A stretch of DNA of 64,000 bases, from the NCBI RefSeq assembly GCF_027409185.1, contig NC_084461.1, forward strand, positions 187,958,001-188,022,000, read 5' to 3'. The notes under the pieces were generated by a model that made no database searches, was not told the DNA's origin, and saw only the letters and a list, made by a program, of their open reading frames with translations. A program made the position numbers and the translations under genes. The stretch is from Cynocephalus volans (taxonomy: Eukaryota > Chordata > Mammalia > Dermoptera > Cynocephalidae). The first letter of the stretch is position 1. Every line of letters begins with the position of its first letter. Shown here piece after piece: positions 1 to 12,844 of this stretch.

Positions 1-69
1 TCTTAAAGTACTCAGAAGACCTTGAAAGCTATTAAGCAAGGAAGATGATATGATCAGATTTGAATTTTA

Positions 70-178
70 TTTTATTTTTATTTATTTATTTTTGGTGGTC
101 GGCTGGTCACAGGGATCGAACCCTGGACTTTGGTGTTATCAGCACCTCGCTCTACCCAGCTGAGCTAACTAGCCAGCC
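70..178 (-). mobile_element. tRNA-Ile-derived SINE, monomer (CYN-like)
   Basis: Reverse-strand monomer with A box (TTAGCTCAGCTGG) and B box (GGTTCGATCC) and an A-rich tail. It is flanked by a perfect 15-bp target-site duplication (55-69 and 179-193). Confidence 0.93.
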
Positions 179-193
179 CAGATTTGAATTTTA

Positions 194-2429
194 GAAGATC
201 ACTAACTATTAGGTAGAAAATGGATTGTTTAGTGGTTGTAGAATGGAAATAGTGATGTCAGTTGAGGAAGCCATGTAGAGAGATGAGAGGCGATGATGGC
301 TTAGACAAGGACAATGGCAATGGAAATTGAGAAGTGGGCAGATTCAGGAAGTGTTTTGGAAGTAGAGTCAATAAGACTTTCTGCAGGTAAGGGGGTCAGG
401 GAAAGGTATATCAAGGATAACTTCCAGATTTTGTCATGCACCGAATTAGAAAAGATTAAGGGAACAGCAGATTTAAGTAGAGTGGGTCAAATGAAGAGCT
501 CTGCTTTGTCCCTGTTAAGTGTGAAGTACCTATTGGACATCCAAGAGAAATTGTCAGGTAGGAACTACACTTGGGAGTCTGGCATTCCAGGGAGAGGTCA
601 TATTTATGACATATAGATAGGTCTTATCAACCTTTTCCGTCCACCCCTCCATCCCTCTCTGCTTTCTTGGCTTCCCTCCAACAGGCTTTCTCAAGTTATT
701 CCTTAACAGCTTCATATTTCATCCACACTGGGGAGTTCTCTACATTGTCATTCTCTGGAAGCCTCTCCACTATGGACCCTGCCCACGCCAAAGTTGAAAA
801 CTTTTACCCCTCAACCTTTCAGTTGTTTCTTTTCACTTATATATTACAATGGTCAGTTACACAGGGAAACTAAAAGGGATAAGTAGGTTTGGGGCAGGGG
901 GAACTTTGGAAACTTAGAGGTGTTTATGAAGCTGGTTCAGAATTGGATTGGCCCGGAAATCATTGCTAAGTGGTAGGGATGATGGAGTCTGTAAAGAAAG
1001 TGGGAGGTGAGTTGGTATGGCACACAACAGGGTTTGTTACTACTCTCTGAGCTCAAAAGTATTTTTGGTGCCTTTTTTTTTTTTATGGATATTATAATTT
1101 AAGAGAGATGTCATGAAGGAAGTTCAGGCAGGGCCTTGCCAGGAAGATCACCTTGCTGTGATCATCACATTACAAAGTCTGATTAAAAGTTTTGCATGTC
1201 TAGGTGGTGGCGATGGTTACACAACAGTGTGAATGTATTGTTAATGTCACTGAACTTATGCTTAAAAGTGGTTACAATTGTAATTGTATATTATGTATAC
1301 TTTACCACAATTAAAAAAAAAAATTTACAGACCTAGAAACTGGAACCCAGGATCGGAATATTTCTGTCTGGCCCCCAAGCTACCTCTTTTTCTGTTATCA
1401 AAGGATCTAAGACACCTGTTTGGTAATCAGAAGCCCTTATGGGGAACCTAGAAAGTAGCTGCAGACTCTTAAGATATTTTTACTTCTAAACATGTAAGTA
1501 CGGTTCTGTCATGGCTGGAAAACTGACCAGGAGACTGTGTCTTTGTGTTTGTCTGGGGGGGTGGGGATCTCCTTTTGTCAGTATCTTACAGACATTAACT
1601 CCATTTGTTGATACACATTCTTTAGTCTAATTAGAAGATAGTTGAGTACTGTGCAGTTTTCTTGGGTTACCCACAGGGGATAGAGGGAGGAGAGGGGACT
1701 TTACCATCTATGGGAATGCAGGAGTACCAATTATCATGTATAAAAAGACCTAAAGGATGAGTAGAAGGGTAGCCCAGTAACCAGAAGCTCAAGTACCTTC
1801 AGCTACACATCTTTATGATGTGTCTGCCTTTAGGTGGCAGGCCTTGTTATTTCTGTTATTTTTTTCTCAGAATTTAACCTTATAAAGAGGTTCTGGGGGC
1901 TCGCTCTCATCTGATCCTTTGCCCTCATTCCCAGTCTTCCTTTCCTACCTCTCCTCACCAATAACAACCCTTTTATCTATCTTATCCATCTTGCCCATGT
2001 GTACATATATATGACATAAGGGAAGGGGATTCCAGGGCATAGATTATTTTTCGTTTAGGACTAGTATAAGGTTTAACAATAGTCAACCAAACCTAAGTCC
2101 ACTGGTAGCTCATATTTTAAAAAGCACTTACAAGTCTTTCCAAGTGCCATGTCCCATCAGTCCTTTTCGCCTTGCCTTGGTATCTTCGGATCTCCGTAGT
2201 GCTGTTTCTATCACCTTCCTCCATCAGATTTTGAGGGCCATTGACTGCCTTTATCAGCTGCTGTTTTCTGCCCTCTGCCTGGTAAGACCCAGGGTCCACA
2301 GTGCAGCCCTGCTCACTCTGGGCCCTTAAGGGAGGCACCTAACAATATCAGTTTAATTTCTATATCCTTTTTTACACAACAACCCCTTTAGGAATCTGTT
2401 ACACTTTTAAGTTCTTTTTTCTGTTGTAT
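194..2429. other. Intergenic, no gene seen
   Basis: AT-rich sequence with short chance open frames only. It contains one L1 3' end (1195-1325, listed separately). ORFs here lack recognisable domains. Confidence 0.6.
1195..1325 (+). mobile_element. L1 3' end (old L1MA/MB-type)
   Basis: The text GGTTACACAACAGTGTGAAT through TTTACCACAATT followed by an A run matches the typical 3' end of older mammalian L1s. It is 5'-truncated; only the terminal 130 nt remains. Confidence 0.75.
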
Positions 2430-2521
2430 TTTTTTAGTAGCTGGCCAGTCCGGGAATCCGAACCCTTGACCTAGGTATTACAAGTCCATGTTCTAATCAA
2501 CTGAGCTATCTGGTCAGCCCC
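2430..2521 (-). mobile_element. tRNA-Ile-derived SINE, monomer, diverged
   Basis: Reverse-strand monomer; its CCAGTCCGGGAATCCGAACC and CAACTGAGCTATCTGGTCAG segments mark the B and A box regions. Flanks share a degenerate TTAA(A)GTTCTT, so the insertion is older than the perfect-TSD copies. Confidence 0.85.
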
Positions 2522-4105
2522 CTTAAAGTTCTTAAGATCCCACAACATCATTTGAAATCAACTCACTTCATTTCACTCTCTTTATACCTTAAATAAAACA
2601 GATCCATCTTTTCATAGTCTTTGAGAGTCACAAAATTTGGGTGGTAAGAAATGAGGGTGGCTCTGTAGAGCCACAGCTCTGTGTGAAAGGGCAGTGGAGA
2701 GGGCAGACAGCATACAGAGCTGCTGGGCACTTGTGCAGACATGTGGGTGCTTAGTTCTCGTCCTGAAGGCTCAATAGCTATCTAGTATAAGCCAGCTTGA
2801 CCCCCGGTAGTGAATTGGGGTGGTGAAAATCTTTTAGCTTTGCTCATTAAGTTACATTCCAAGCTCGCAGAAGAATGATAAGGGGAGAGAGGGAGCAGGG
2901 GAGATGAGTGAGCGACAAAGAAGAAAAAGATTTGTATTGGTGCTAGAAAAAATGAAAGCTCTTTGTGGGTTGGTTTATGCAGAGTGTAAATAACCTTCAC
3001 CTGGCTGTTCAGCACCTTCCCTCTTCCCCTGACTACGTTCCAAATTCTCTCTCTCTCACACGCACGTGGACGCGCACACACACACATATACACACACACC
3101 AGAAATTCAAAGCTCCGGTCCAGAAAGTGTTTCCACTGGGGCGTCAGTAGCTTGCCGTGTGACGATAGGTTTAGTGGTTTTATATCTCTGCATTCCACTG
3201 AGACCTCCTACCCAGAAGCCGCGCCCTACTGACCTGCCTAGCGAGGGCTGAGACTAAGCATGGGAACACCAAGAGTAATGCCAATCCAGGAGTTGGGAGA
3301 GCTTTGGTCTGCTTTGGGGGAATCACTCTGACTTGCTGTGCGATTATGCCATGTTGCTTGCCTTCTCTGTAATTCAGGATCCCAAATTATAATATGGGAC
3401 TGATGGTTCTTGTCTCCTAAAAATGTCATAAAAACAGAGTAGTGGTCTTCAAGTGCTTATGGTCTCCAAGTGCTTGTGCTTCCAGGAGGCAAGGAACTAG
3501 GGAAATACTTCGTTTTCTCTTTTTTGATTAATATAGTTTGGGGTTTCCTACGTTCTCTTCTGCAAGTCCTTAGAAGACATTTAATCAGAGACTGGACTGA
3601 GAAAACAAGCCTGATCGTAAAAGAAGAGAGCCTTGAGGTCTCTTACATGTTTCCTTTCAGAGAGGTCCAAGAGAATATTCAGTAATTTCTGGCCAGCAAC
3701 CTGGAGTAGGGGGTGGAGGTGATCTGTTTTTCTTTCTGATAGTTTCCCTTTCCAGTCTGATCTCTGAGTGACACTGGATTGGATGGGTCACAGGTTATGG
3801 GAGAAAACATCCCAGCTGCTCAAGTCTGCCTTTTGGATAGTACATTGATCAGGCTGCCCTGTCAGAACAGCCTTTTTATTGATTGTGTTTGATTGTTTAA
3901 AGGAAGCTGTGATATGTGGCAGTGAGTCAGCAGGGCTGAGTCAGTGCCCCCTGCTGGTCCTCTCATCTGTGGTAAAGTACTTCAGGAGTGGGGAAGGCCA
4001 CACCTTGGCTTCCCAGTCATCTGCCTGTAGTACTAGAGTATTAGGTGCCTGAGAACTAAGTATAGGTTTCTTGTCCTTATGAAAGTTACTCAGGTTTTTT
4101 TTATT
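2522..4105. other. Intergenic, no gene seen
   Basis: Contains a CA-type microsatellite (3057-3100) and otherwise unique sequence. The 138-codon minus-strand frame across 2782-3198 reads through the microsatellite and has no domain, so it is not called. Confidence 0.55.
3057..3100. repeat. CA-type microsatellite, interrupted
   Basis: Runs of CACACA interrupted by CGTGGACGCG and TATA. Confidence 0.9.
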
Positions 4106-4460
4106 GCTGTATTAGTCTCCTGTTGCTCTTGTAACAAATTACTACAAACTCAGTGGCTTAAAACAACACAAAGGTACTATCTTACATTTCTGGCGGTCAG
4201 AAGTCCAAACTGGATTTTACAAGGCTAAAACCAAGGTGTTGGCCTAGCCATGTTCCTTCTGGAGGCTGTAGGGGAGAATTCATCTCCTTGCCTTTTGCAG
4301 CTGCTAGAGGTACCTGCCCTCCTTGGCTGCTGGCCCCTTCCTCCATCTTCAAAGCCCATCACTCCAGCCTGTTTCCATCGTCACATCTCCTTCCTGTCTC
4401 TGACCGTCCTGCCTTCCTCGTGTAAGGACGTTATGATTAATTTGGGCCCCAATCCTGCTT
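4106..4460 (+). repeat. Ancient mammalian interspersed repeat (family not named)
   Basis: Starts GCTGTATTAGTCTCCTGTTG, followed by AACTCAGTGGCTTAAAACAA and a TTCTGGCGGTCAGAAGTCC segment. This wording is common to a widespread old mammalian repeat, but I cannot name the family with certainty. Confidence 0.6.
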
Positions 4461-6739
4461 TTCTTGGGTTTCTAAGAGTTCCAGTCATTGTCAGAGCTGG
4501 GAGCCAGTGTGGTAAGTATATTAATTAGTCTTTGGAACTTTCCTTAGGACAGGAGGCAACCCAACATTACAAGTCTTTTGGGCACCAAAGGGGTTGAAGA
4601 CTACTGAAAAAATTAAGAGTCCAGGAATAAAAAGAAGAGGGTCCCAGTATGTCTGGATTATAAGAAACTCTACTGATAAGGGTGAAAGCAGACCAACAGA
4701 CTGATGAGACATAAGAGCAGCCTAGTCGACAGCACTCTCCTTTGATTTTGGAATCACTTCACCAAAGCACCACTACTCTTTCCATCCCTTAATGCCTTTA
4801 TTTTTAGTTTGGGGTATTTTCTATTGTTTGAAGGTTGCCTTGCAACCCTTTTGCCTGGAGGGTTTAAACAATATAGAGTTTCTTTGCTGAGCAGCAACAG
4901 TAGCCAAGAGAGAGTGAATATAAACTTTTAAGTCTATTTTCTCAGAGTTTGTACATCAGTGATGGCTTTAAACAGATAGTGATGGCTTTAAACAGATAGT
5001 GATGGCTTTAAACAGAATGGCTCCCACCCCCGACTTGCTTCTCCCTGGGGTGGGGGGAGGGGAGAAGCGTGGCCCATGGAGAACATTTTGTGTTCTCTTA
5101 TCTTTCATACTAGTGGAAGGGGATAAGCACCAGAATAGGAAAACAAAATATCTGGCTATTAATATACCCTAAGTCCTCCAGCACATGGAGTGGATTTGTT
5201 TATTTGTGAAAGGGAAGGATGCTTCTCTCTGACCTTTGCAAGCTCTCCTACCAACTGGGAGGGAATTGGCAGAGGTGGTGCCCTCCATAAGGTGAAGGGG
5301 ACAGGGAACCAGGACCTAGCTCTACGGAAAAGAGGAAACCCTCGGACTTCTCTCAAGAAAAGTTACTTTTCTGGCTCAACCTGCTTCAAGCCCCAACAGC
5401 GTCATTCAGGGAAATTTAGAAAGAAAGAAAGCAGGAGGATTTACCATGAAAGAGCCAGAGAGTGCCCCACCTCCCCATCAGACGCTTGTCTCTATCACCT
5501 GATTTGTGCCCAACCTGGGGAACCAGAGAACCGGGCAACCTTGCCAGAAGAGAGAACACACAGGTTCCTCAAGACAACCTCTTATTTGGCAGTGAGCAAA
5601 GCTAAAAAAGGAGTGCTTCCCTGCCCCAGAGGACAAAGGCTGGAAAGAGGAAAGAAAGCAACCTTGCTCAGCTCAAATTCGGGGATACCCTCCTTTTATA
5701 TTTGCCCTTGGATCCCTTAGTGCTGAATGAAGGAGTGCCAGGGTAGGTAATAGTTTTCTAGAGGGCTAGTTAATGATAAGCATTCAGTTGGAGAAGAGCC
5801 AGAGGGAAGAAATTTTGTTTGGGTGCAGGAGCACACACATGCCTCCAAGCCTCACACCTGCTATGTCATGCCAGAGGTTCCAGAGGGCCTCTGACTGCCT
5901 GAAGAGGTCTCTGCTTGCCACCCACCAGAGTCAGGTTGCATCAGGTCCCTGAGAACATTTGACTAGCCGGGAGCCTCAGGCAGAGGCACCGCGAGAGGAG
6001 ACAGCATTGGCAGGACCTGCCCTCTCTAAGAGCAAATAGGGACAAAGGTCAGTGTTCTTATAATGCCTCTCCTACCTGCCCACCCGCCTGCCATGCCAGA
6101 TGCACTGGGTTGTCCCAGCATTGCTACATTAGGCAGGAATCTGTCTATTCAGTAATTTTTGCTGGGTCACCCATTACCCCAGATCCAATTCCCAGGCAGG
6201 GAAGGTTAGGACACTGGAGCAGCAGCGAAGGCTCTGGCATTCATTAGCTTTAAACAGAAAAGCTGTCTTGTCTTTACCTGTTCAGTCCGGAGCCAAACAT
6301 GTTTGTTATGCATGTTATTATGCTATCGTGGAAGTATGTATGAGAGGAAAGAATTTTTAAGCTCACTCCTCTGCCTTTCTGAAGAAGTGGGGCTCTCTGT
6401 GTAAACCACAGCTCTTAGAATTTGAACAAACTTTCTTTGTGATTATTTCTTATACTACATTTCACTGCCACCCCAGTATGTTTGAATTTGTCTCTGCTCC
6501 AGCAGGCCTAAGTACCATTGGGATTCTCCGTGGGAATTCAAACAAGTTGGAGGCGGCTGAGGTTGCCAAGTGTAACTGGGTCTGGCACAGTGCTGGCATG
6601 AGAGAGAACAGGAGAAAGCAGGCTTGGACATTGTGAATCAATGAGGCTCTGGGCCACAGCCTTCTTGCTAGGGATTAGTATCAGCAGCATTGTTGTTTTT
6701 CTTTCTTTGTACCTGAGAATGGCCTTCAGCCACTGAAAT
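4461..6739. other. Intergenic, no gene seen
   Basis: Holds one 20-bp minisatellite (4958-5016). The 176-codon frame at 5190-5720 has a low-complexity basic/Ser-rich composition, no homology I recognise, and no promoter or splice context. Confidence 0.55.
4958..5016. repeat. 20-bp tandem repeat, about 3 units
   Basis: The unit GTGATGGCTTTAAACAGATA is repeated three times with no mismatch until the last bases. Confidence 0.95.
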
Positions 6740-6895
6740 GAAGACAATATAGCAGCTAACATTAACGGAGGCACTACACTCAGCACTTGGCATGAATTAT
6801 TTAATTTCCATCTCAAACCCATGAGGTAGATAGACCACTATCCCCATTTATAGGTGAGGACCAAGGCTCAGAGAAGTTGAGTAACATACTTGCAG
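6740..6895 (-). mobile_element. MIR SINE remnant
   Basis: GAGGTAGATAGACCACTAT, CCCCATTTATAGGTGAGGA and GCTCAGAGAAGTTGAGTAAC follow the reverse complement of the MIR core and 3' half. Confidence 0.75.
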
Positions 6896-8754
6896 TGATC
6901 TGCTACAGTCAACTTCAATTATGACTTGCTAGCACCCTATTCTGAAAGGAGAGGAAGAAAGAATGTGAGGACAAGTATTTCTGAGGGCTGGAGTTGTGTA
7001 CAGGTTTCTTAGAAGCTAGAGCCCTCTTGATTTATATTCCGTGGGACTATCTGAGGAAGTTGTTTAGCTTCTGAGGTGATAGATGAGGGCTGGGTCACTT
7101 CTGTTTGTGGGTTGAAGGGTAAGTCAGGACAACGTTTCTTCTCTGGTCCCTATCAGGGACTCTACAGCCCTTCTTCTGCGGCTGTGTTTATATCATTATT
7201 TCTGAGGCACCAGTACCAGCAAAGCAGCTCTAAGCTCTCTCTTCCTTTAGCCATCTTCCACGTGGAAAGAAGCCAAATGGGAGAATTTCCCCAACCATTT
7301 CCCTTCAGTGCAGCTGGTACCAACTTGAAACCTAAGACACGTAACACTGCAGTCCAGCTGAAGCCTGGCTAAGCCATATTTCTTTAGACACGGCAGGAAG
7401 CCACTCCATGCCTGGTGTCAAGAACCATCTCAGGCCCAGGGGTGATCTGCTTCCTTGGTTTGACCCCAAGGGGTCAGCTGGCTGGTGAAGCACATCAACA
7501 CTTATTCTATAGACTGGGACTGTCAGCAGCAGCTTACTGGAAGAGAGAAGATGACCGGGATTTGAGTATTGTCTTCAGGGACTCTTCTGGAGAAGAAGGA
7601 TGGTACAGGGGTTTCTACAGAATGGAAAGAGCTCCATTTGTTGCTCTGAGAGAGGAGTGTCAATAAATGCCTTGTCCCAACCCACAGAGGATGCCTCCAG
7701 CTGCCTTCAGAGCCATTCCTTTTGCCCAAGCCATGGGGGTGGAACCCTTCTTTGGGCTTGCCATGTTGGTAGTGGAGCTCTGGCTCTCCTGGCTGCCCCT
7801 GCAGGCCACAGGACCCTCTAGTCTAATGCTCCAGCATGATGCCGAGAGTCTGGTTTCATCCTGCCAGGCTACCTCTGTCACATGGGCTGCATACATCAGC
7901 TTTGGCCCACTTTGCATTTCTCAGTTATACTCACTGGCAACCAGCACCAGCTTTCTCTCCCAGTGTCCTGATATCCTCTGGTTAATAAGCAACTCACATA
8001 AAGACACCAAGAACTGTTGCAAGAGGTACAGAAAGGCTGCAGCTCTCTGAATACAGGCCAGGAAGCCCTGGACTTGGCCCAGGAATTCAGTGGCTGCTTC
8101 TATTCTCTGCCCTTTGGTAGCCTTCCTCATGGGTTATAAAAGTAAGAGAAGCTTGAATAATCAATCTAAAGCTGTAATAGACCATAAGGCAGTGAGGTAC
8201 TTATTAATCAATGAGACTCTTGCTGAAGGCTGAGGTCCCTTCCTGGAGGAGTGCTTGTCTTCTTTTCTAAAAGAGACCAAATTTCTGCCCTTTATTCTTT
8301 CAAATCTATTTCAAACCTATCTCCCTGTTAATTCAAGCATTCTCTCCCGCTTCCCTCTCCTCCTGTCTTTATGAGCTGCCCAGGTGGCACTCTTCCTACC
8401 CACCCATCTACCTGCTATCTCCCATACTATGATTATCCCCCAGGATTTGGAGATGTCCTTGAGACAACCCAAGGAAGGAAACAGTGGGGATTGTGTGCCA
8501 CACACCTTCCTCCCTTGGTCACTTTGGTTTGAATCCAACCCCACAAGGGGAGCTGGAGCCCTCTCCCTGGGCCTGCCCATTGCCAAGGTCCTGGTCACCT
8601 TTGAAGCCTCCTGCAGGGATCCCCTTTGCCAACAAAGCCCGGCAGTGTGACATTTTGGGCTTGGAAATCCCTAGACAAGTATGTCTCACTTAATCCTCAC
8701 CACTTTGGCCCCCAGCAGAGACGCTTGCTTAGCCAAATTTATCAGGTACCACTA
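6896..8754. other. Intergenic, no gene seen
   Basis: Moderately GC-rich unique sequence. Overlapping frames of 83-127 codons at 7415-8130 occur on both strands with no recognisable motif, as expected by chance at this composition. Confidence 0.5.
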
Positions 8755-8890
8755 GTTCTTGCAGCAAACATTCCCTTTGTCCCAGGCATTGTGTTCGGGG
8801 CTGACGATACAGGATAAACAAGGTGAGGTCACTGTCCTTGAGGAGCAATCAGACTATCAGAAGAGACACATAAAACTGCAGACCCCATTC
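8755..8890 (-). mobile_element. L2 LINE 3' fragment
   Basis: CCCAGGCATTGTGTTCGGGG, GATACAGGATAAACAAG and CTGTCCTTGAGGAGC follow the reverse complement of the L2 3' end (the stretch around 'cagtgcctgg'). Confidence 0.65.
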
Positions 8891-8954
8891 ATTCTGAATG
8901 TCTCGTACCCAGTGTCTCTTTACTCATCCAGGCTCTCCAAGTCGATACCCTCTT

Positions 8955-9145
8955 ACCTTTTACCAACTCTGTGACTTTATATTAATTGTCTACTCTAAGC
9001 CTCAGGTTCCTCATCTGTAAAATGGGGTTACTAATAGTATCTGTCTCATAGGGACATCACAAGGATTAAAGGAAATAATGTATTTGTAAGGCACATGACA
9101 GTGCCTGGCACATAAGGCTAAATCAGTATTAGCTATTATTTCCTC
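8955..9145 (+). mobile_element. MIR SINE remnant
   Basis: TCAGGTTCCTCATCTGTAAAA, AAGGATTAAAGGAAATAATG and CAGTGCCTGGCACATAAG match the MIR core and 3' part in order. Confidence 0.85.
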
Positions 9146-9179
9146 CTGAGGATAATATTTGCCAGGGAGAATGGTGGAA

Positions 9180-9350
9180 TCAGGCAGAACTGGATTGTGA
9201 ATCCCATGTTCCCCTCGCACTAACAACTGTATACTTTTGGGCAAAGTAATCTCTCTGAGCATCAACTTTGTAAGTAATGATAATTTTCTTCATAAGAAGT
9301 TAGTTGATGTATACGAAAGTACCTAACACATAGGAAGAGTTCAACACATG
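9180..9350 (+). mobile_element. MIR SINE remnant, diverged
   Basis: GGCAGAACTGGATTGTGAAT, GGGCAAAGTAATCTCTCTGA and ACACATAGGAAGAGTTCAAC follow MIR order just downstream of another MIR in the same orientation. Confidence 0.65.
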
Positions 9351-10149
9351 TAGCCTCTTGGAACTTCTTAAGGCTCTGAAGACCGTAAAGCTCCTGGAAG
9401 GCAGAAGACACTCGAAAAGAAGCCAGTGCCTACCTTAGGAAATGTTCTCCATTCTCTTACTTAAGCCTTGAAGCTTGACCCTCACTGATTTGTTTCTCAT
9501 TCTCCTACAGAAGCATGTTTCATGATAAACTGTGTTCCCTCCCACTGTCCTCTGTGCCTCTGTACTAAGTACCAGGAGGCCCTTGTCCTGTCCACACTCA
9601 GTCACCACTCAGCCTGAGATATATGTCCAGCTCCTCTAATCTTCGTCTACAACTCAACCACCCCCTCTCCTCACTCCCCACTTCATCTCTTGTTCCCCTA
9701 GCTCCTTAATCAAATTAAGGGAAAGAAGAGGATTTAGATAGGGTTACTAAATATATTTCTGTTTAGGGGAGGGAGAAAAGAAGAGTTTGGAGGAAGAGGA
9801 GGAAGAGTGTGAAATTCCTTAATGGAATGTGCTCTGAGAGCCACCTTTCCCTTGAATAAGCCCTGGAATCACCTATCTGGATAGCGTTTTCTCTTTGGCA
9901 AAGTGCTTTCACATACATTATCTCATTAAGATACACACCAGGGTGGCAGAGTGCCCACTCCCTGGAAAGTTCTGCCGAGGCCATTGGGCCTCGTGAGCTG
10001 GTCTGACCCTGTTCTATATATTTCACAGGACACTCTGGCCCCAAAGAGGTGATGGCTTTCTGTGGAGCATGACACCAACAGAGGGGCCACTCACAGCTGG
10101 AGGTCACAGTTCCCCTTCTGTGTTCTCCCCACATGAGATTTGGGATCAT
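9351..10149. other. Intergenic, no gene seen
   Basis: Mostly unique sequence. A short MIR-like scrap at 9896-9935 (minus strand, AAAGTGCTTTCACATACATT) is the only recognisable piece. Confidence 0.5.
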
Positions 10150-11085
10150 CTGAAAATTTTTACTTTTTGAAAACTATAAAGTGCTTATTGTAGAAATGTT
10201 TGAAAATACACTAAAGTATAAAGGAGAAAAAAATCATCCATAATCTACAACTTAACTATTGGTAGTATTTGGGGAGTATCTCCTTTAAGTGGTTTTGAAA
10301 AGCACTCATATATTTGTGCATATGTATGTACCTTAGGAAGTGAAATTAACTGTATATGCACATGAATTATTTGTATCTTGCTTTTATATTTAATTTATTT
10401 TTGTGTTCCAGCTCATCAAAAATTGTTCTGAGATATTATTTTAAAGTAGCATGACTTGGGATTTTTCCCTTATTAAAAAATTATACATGTCATTATGAAA
10501 TAATCATTCCTCACATTTGTCTAGTCTTATAATAAGCCAGGAACTCTGCTAAGTACTATACATACATTATCACATTTAATTCTTGCAGCAATTCTCTGAG
10601 GTAGATACTGATAGACTAATTTACAGATAAAGATAGTGGCACCCAAAGCGGTGAAAGAACTTATCCTAAGTTCCCAATAATTTATTATGCCCACAGGATT
10701 TCACAATAAGGACACATTCATTTTTGGATTGTATTGCCTATACCAATAGCTATTATTAATGACTACATAATATTCTCCAATATGGATTAATCATGATGAA
10801 TCATTCTCTTGTTGGACATTTAAGTTGTTTCCTTTTTTTTTTTTTTTTTTTTTGCTATTGTCATGAAGCAATGAACATGATTGCATAAAGTCATCTTTGT
10901 TTATGTCTTTTTATTTCTTTATAATCATTTCCTAGAAGTGAAATCACTTAGTTATCCTTTTTAAAGTCTTGTTGCATGTTACCAAGTGACTTTCCAGAAA
11001 GCCAGTGTGCATTCCCACCAGCATGTGGAAGAGGCATCTCTTTGATTTGATTTATGTGTCCTTGTAAGTGAGGTTGAACTTTTCT
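10150..11085 (-). mobile_element. Old L1 fragment (L1M-type), interrupted
   Basis: GGACATTTAAGTTGTTTCC, CTAGAAGTGAAATCACTTAG and TTCCCACCAGCATGTGG match the reverse complement of an old L1 3' region. It is split by a MIR-like block at 10515-10690 and carries a T tract at 10832-10853. Confidence 0.6.
10515..10690 (-). mobile_element. MIR SINE remnant
   Basis: GCTAAGTACTATACATACATT, CAATTCTCTGAGGTAGATAC and TTTACAGATAAAG match reverse-complement MIR. Confidence 0.75.
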
Positions 11086-11157
11086 TTGATGCATTTATTA
11101 GTCAGCTGTAGATCCATGAGTAATTATCACAGAAATCAACTTTGTCATTCCTGATGG

Positions 11158-11187
11158 CACTTCTTTCTCTCTTTCTCTTTCTCTCTG
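11158..11187. repeat. CT-rich simple repeat
   Basis: Pyrimidine tract of CTTT/CTCT units. Confidence 0.8.
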
Positions 11188-12549
11188 TTGATTTTGAGTT
11201 TCATTCTGGACCCAGCTACTGTAAGGGTGCATCAGTAAGGAGAAGAACATTCTCAGATTCAACATATCCAGCTGAACCTTGATGAGGACATGTGTACCCA
11301 TTTTGGCCCCTCCTTCCCCCCTCCTGCCCCCAGTCACACTGCATGGCTCCCACAGAATTGCCCCACCTCAGAGGAAAGGTCAGAGCTCAATATAATTCCC
11401 TTCAGCCAAGCTGCAACTCAACTCTGCAATTTCAGACTGCTCTGGATAGTGTATAGTTTTATTCAGGAAGTAACCAAGCTAGAGCCAGCAGGCTTATGCC
11501 CTCTGCTTTCTCTTCCCAGGAAACTTAAATTCCTTGTGTTCTCAGGGGAGATGAGAAAGAAATGGGGGCCACAAGAAGAAACTTGCTTCCTCATGAGCCC
11601 AATGGATGAGGCTGCATGGGCCCTTCCTACTGAGTTTCTGACAGGGCTCCCTGGCTTTGAAGAGCCCTGTGATCCTTTGAGCTGAGAAGAAAGCACTGTC
11701 AGCTCCAATAGGTTGTGTAATCCCCTTCTGCCTGGAGCATCGTTAAGGGCAGAAGGTGCAGCCCAGGACTGGGGAGAGGCAAGTGCTAGCTGGTGGGTGA
11801 ACGAGAGTCCCTCACTTCAGGCTCTTGCTGAATATCTAGATAGGATGTGTCCCCTTCAGGTGCGGCTCCTGCATGGCAGTCACCCTGTCCTGCGTGCTGC
11901 TTCAGGACCACCAAATGCCCCCTTCCCAGGCTTCACACCAGCTTGCACCTATCACTATCACTGGAGAACTTCAGACCCTCTCTTCTATGGACTCTCTCCT
12001 CAACCAAGCTCCTATTTCCTCCTCCTCTGCTTAGGATTTTTCTCTTGGTTCTTTGGCCTAGGTGTTGGATATTCAGTTCCATCAGGTTTTCCCTGGACGG
12101 AAGCAAAGGGGAAAATCCCTGCAGGTTGGGGAAATTACTCAAATCCCTCAGGTTGGAGAAGTGGAGAAGGTGGAAGTCTAGCCTCAGGATTGGACGTAAG
12201 CCCTTTCCTCAGCCTCTTGATGAAATCCTTGTGCATTTTCACATCAGGATAGTGCATTCAGCTCTGTTCCCTATTTTGAGTCCCATTTCAAAAGGCCCTC
12301 TTCTGTTATCCTAGCATGTCTGAACCCCAGACGATGGACGAGGATGTTGCACATCATGAAAATGTTGGTGCTTTTGAAGGGAGAGGAATTATGACATGCA
12401 TCAGAATGCTAAAGATGTCTCTCTGCTTATGCTGACAGAGCTTCAGCAGTGTCATCGACAAACATCCAAGCACATTGTCTGGGTAGAGCAACAGTTACAA
12501 TTAGGAAAGAAAGATGTGGAAGCCACTGTTCTCGTCCCTAAGGGGTTAT
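11188..12549. other. Intergenic, no gene seen
   Basis: GC-moderate unique sequence. Two overlapping + strand frames (11713-12252, 179 codons; 11847-12314, 155 codons) and a minus frame cover the same bases. None has a recognisable motif, and mutual overlap in three frames argues for chance. Confidence 0.5.
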
Positions 12550-12840
12550 AACAAGATAAAGTTGGGCTGAAGGCCCGATGAATGGTCACCCACAACACTG
12601 CGAATTCAGAGGCAGGAACTCTGACAGATCCAAGGCAGCCAGGAAGGCTTCATGGAGGCAGCTCCTCAAGTTGGACCCTGAAGGCATGAAGTGAAACTTT
12701 AAAACTGGCCTTGTAGAAGCGGACATTGCTGCATGGGGAAAGGAACAAGCAAAGCCACAGAGATGGAAACGCAGCTGGCACACTTGGGAACTGCCAGGTC
12801 ATTCTAGCTGCTGCAAAGCACATGTGTAGGGTACTGCTTC
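12550..12840 (-). mobile_element. L2 LINE fragment
   Basis: CAGGAAGGCTTCATGGAGGC, TTGGACCCTGAAGGCATGAAG and AGCAAAGCCACAGAGATGG resemble reverse-complement L2 wording. Confidence 0.5.
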
Positions 12841-12844
12841 AGGC

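Noticed and set aside
70-178. tRNA-Ile-like sequence that could be called a tRNA gene (and the similar ones across the window)
   Set aside because: All have A tails, target-site duplications and a decayed anticodon/acceptor region. They are SINEs, not tRNA genes.
5190-5720. 176-codon open frame, + strand
   Set aside because: No recognisable domain, no promoter or splice context, and an opposing frame overlaps it. Likely chance.
7667-8050. 127-codon open frame, + strand
   Set aside because: Overlapped by other frames on both strands, no motif; typical of moderately GC-rich non-coding DNA.
11713-12314. 179- and 155-codon overlapping frames
   Set aside because: Three frames are open over the same bases, which reflects low stop density rather than coding.
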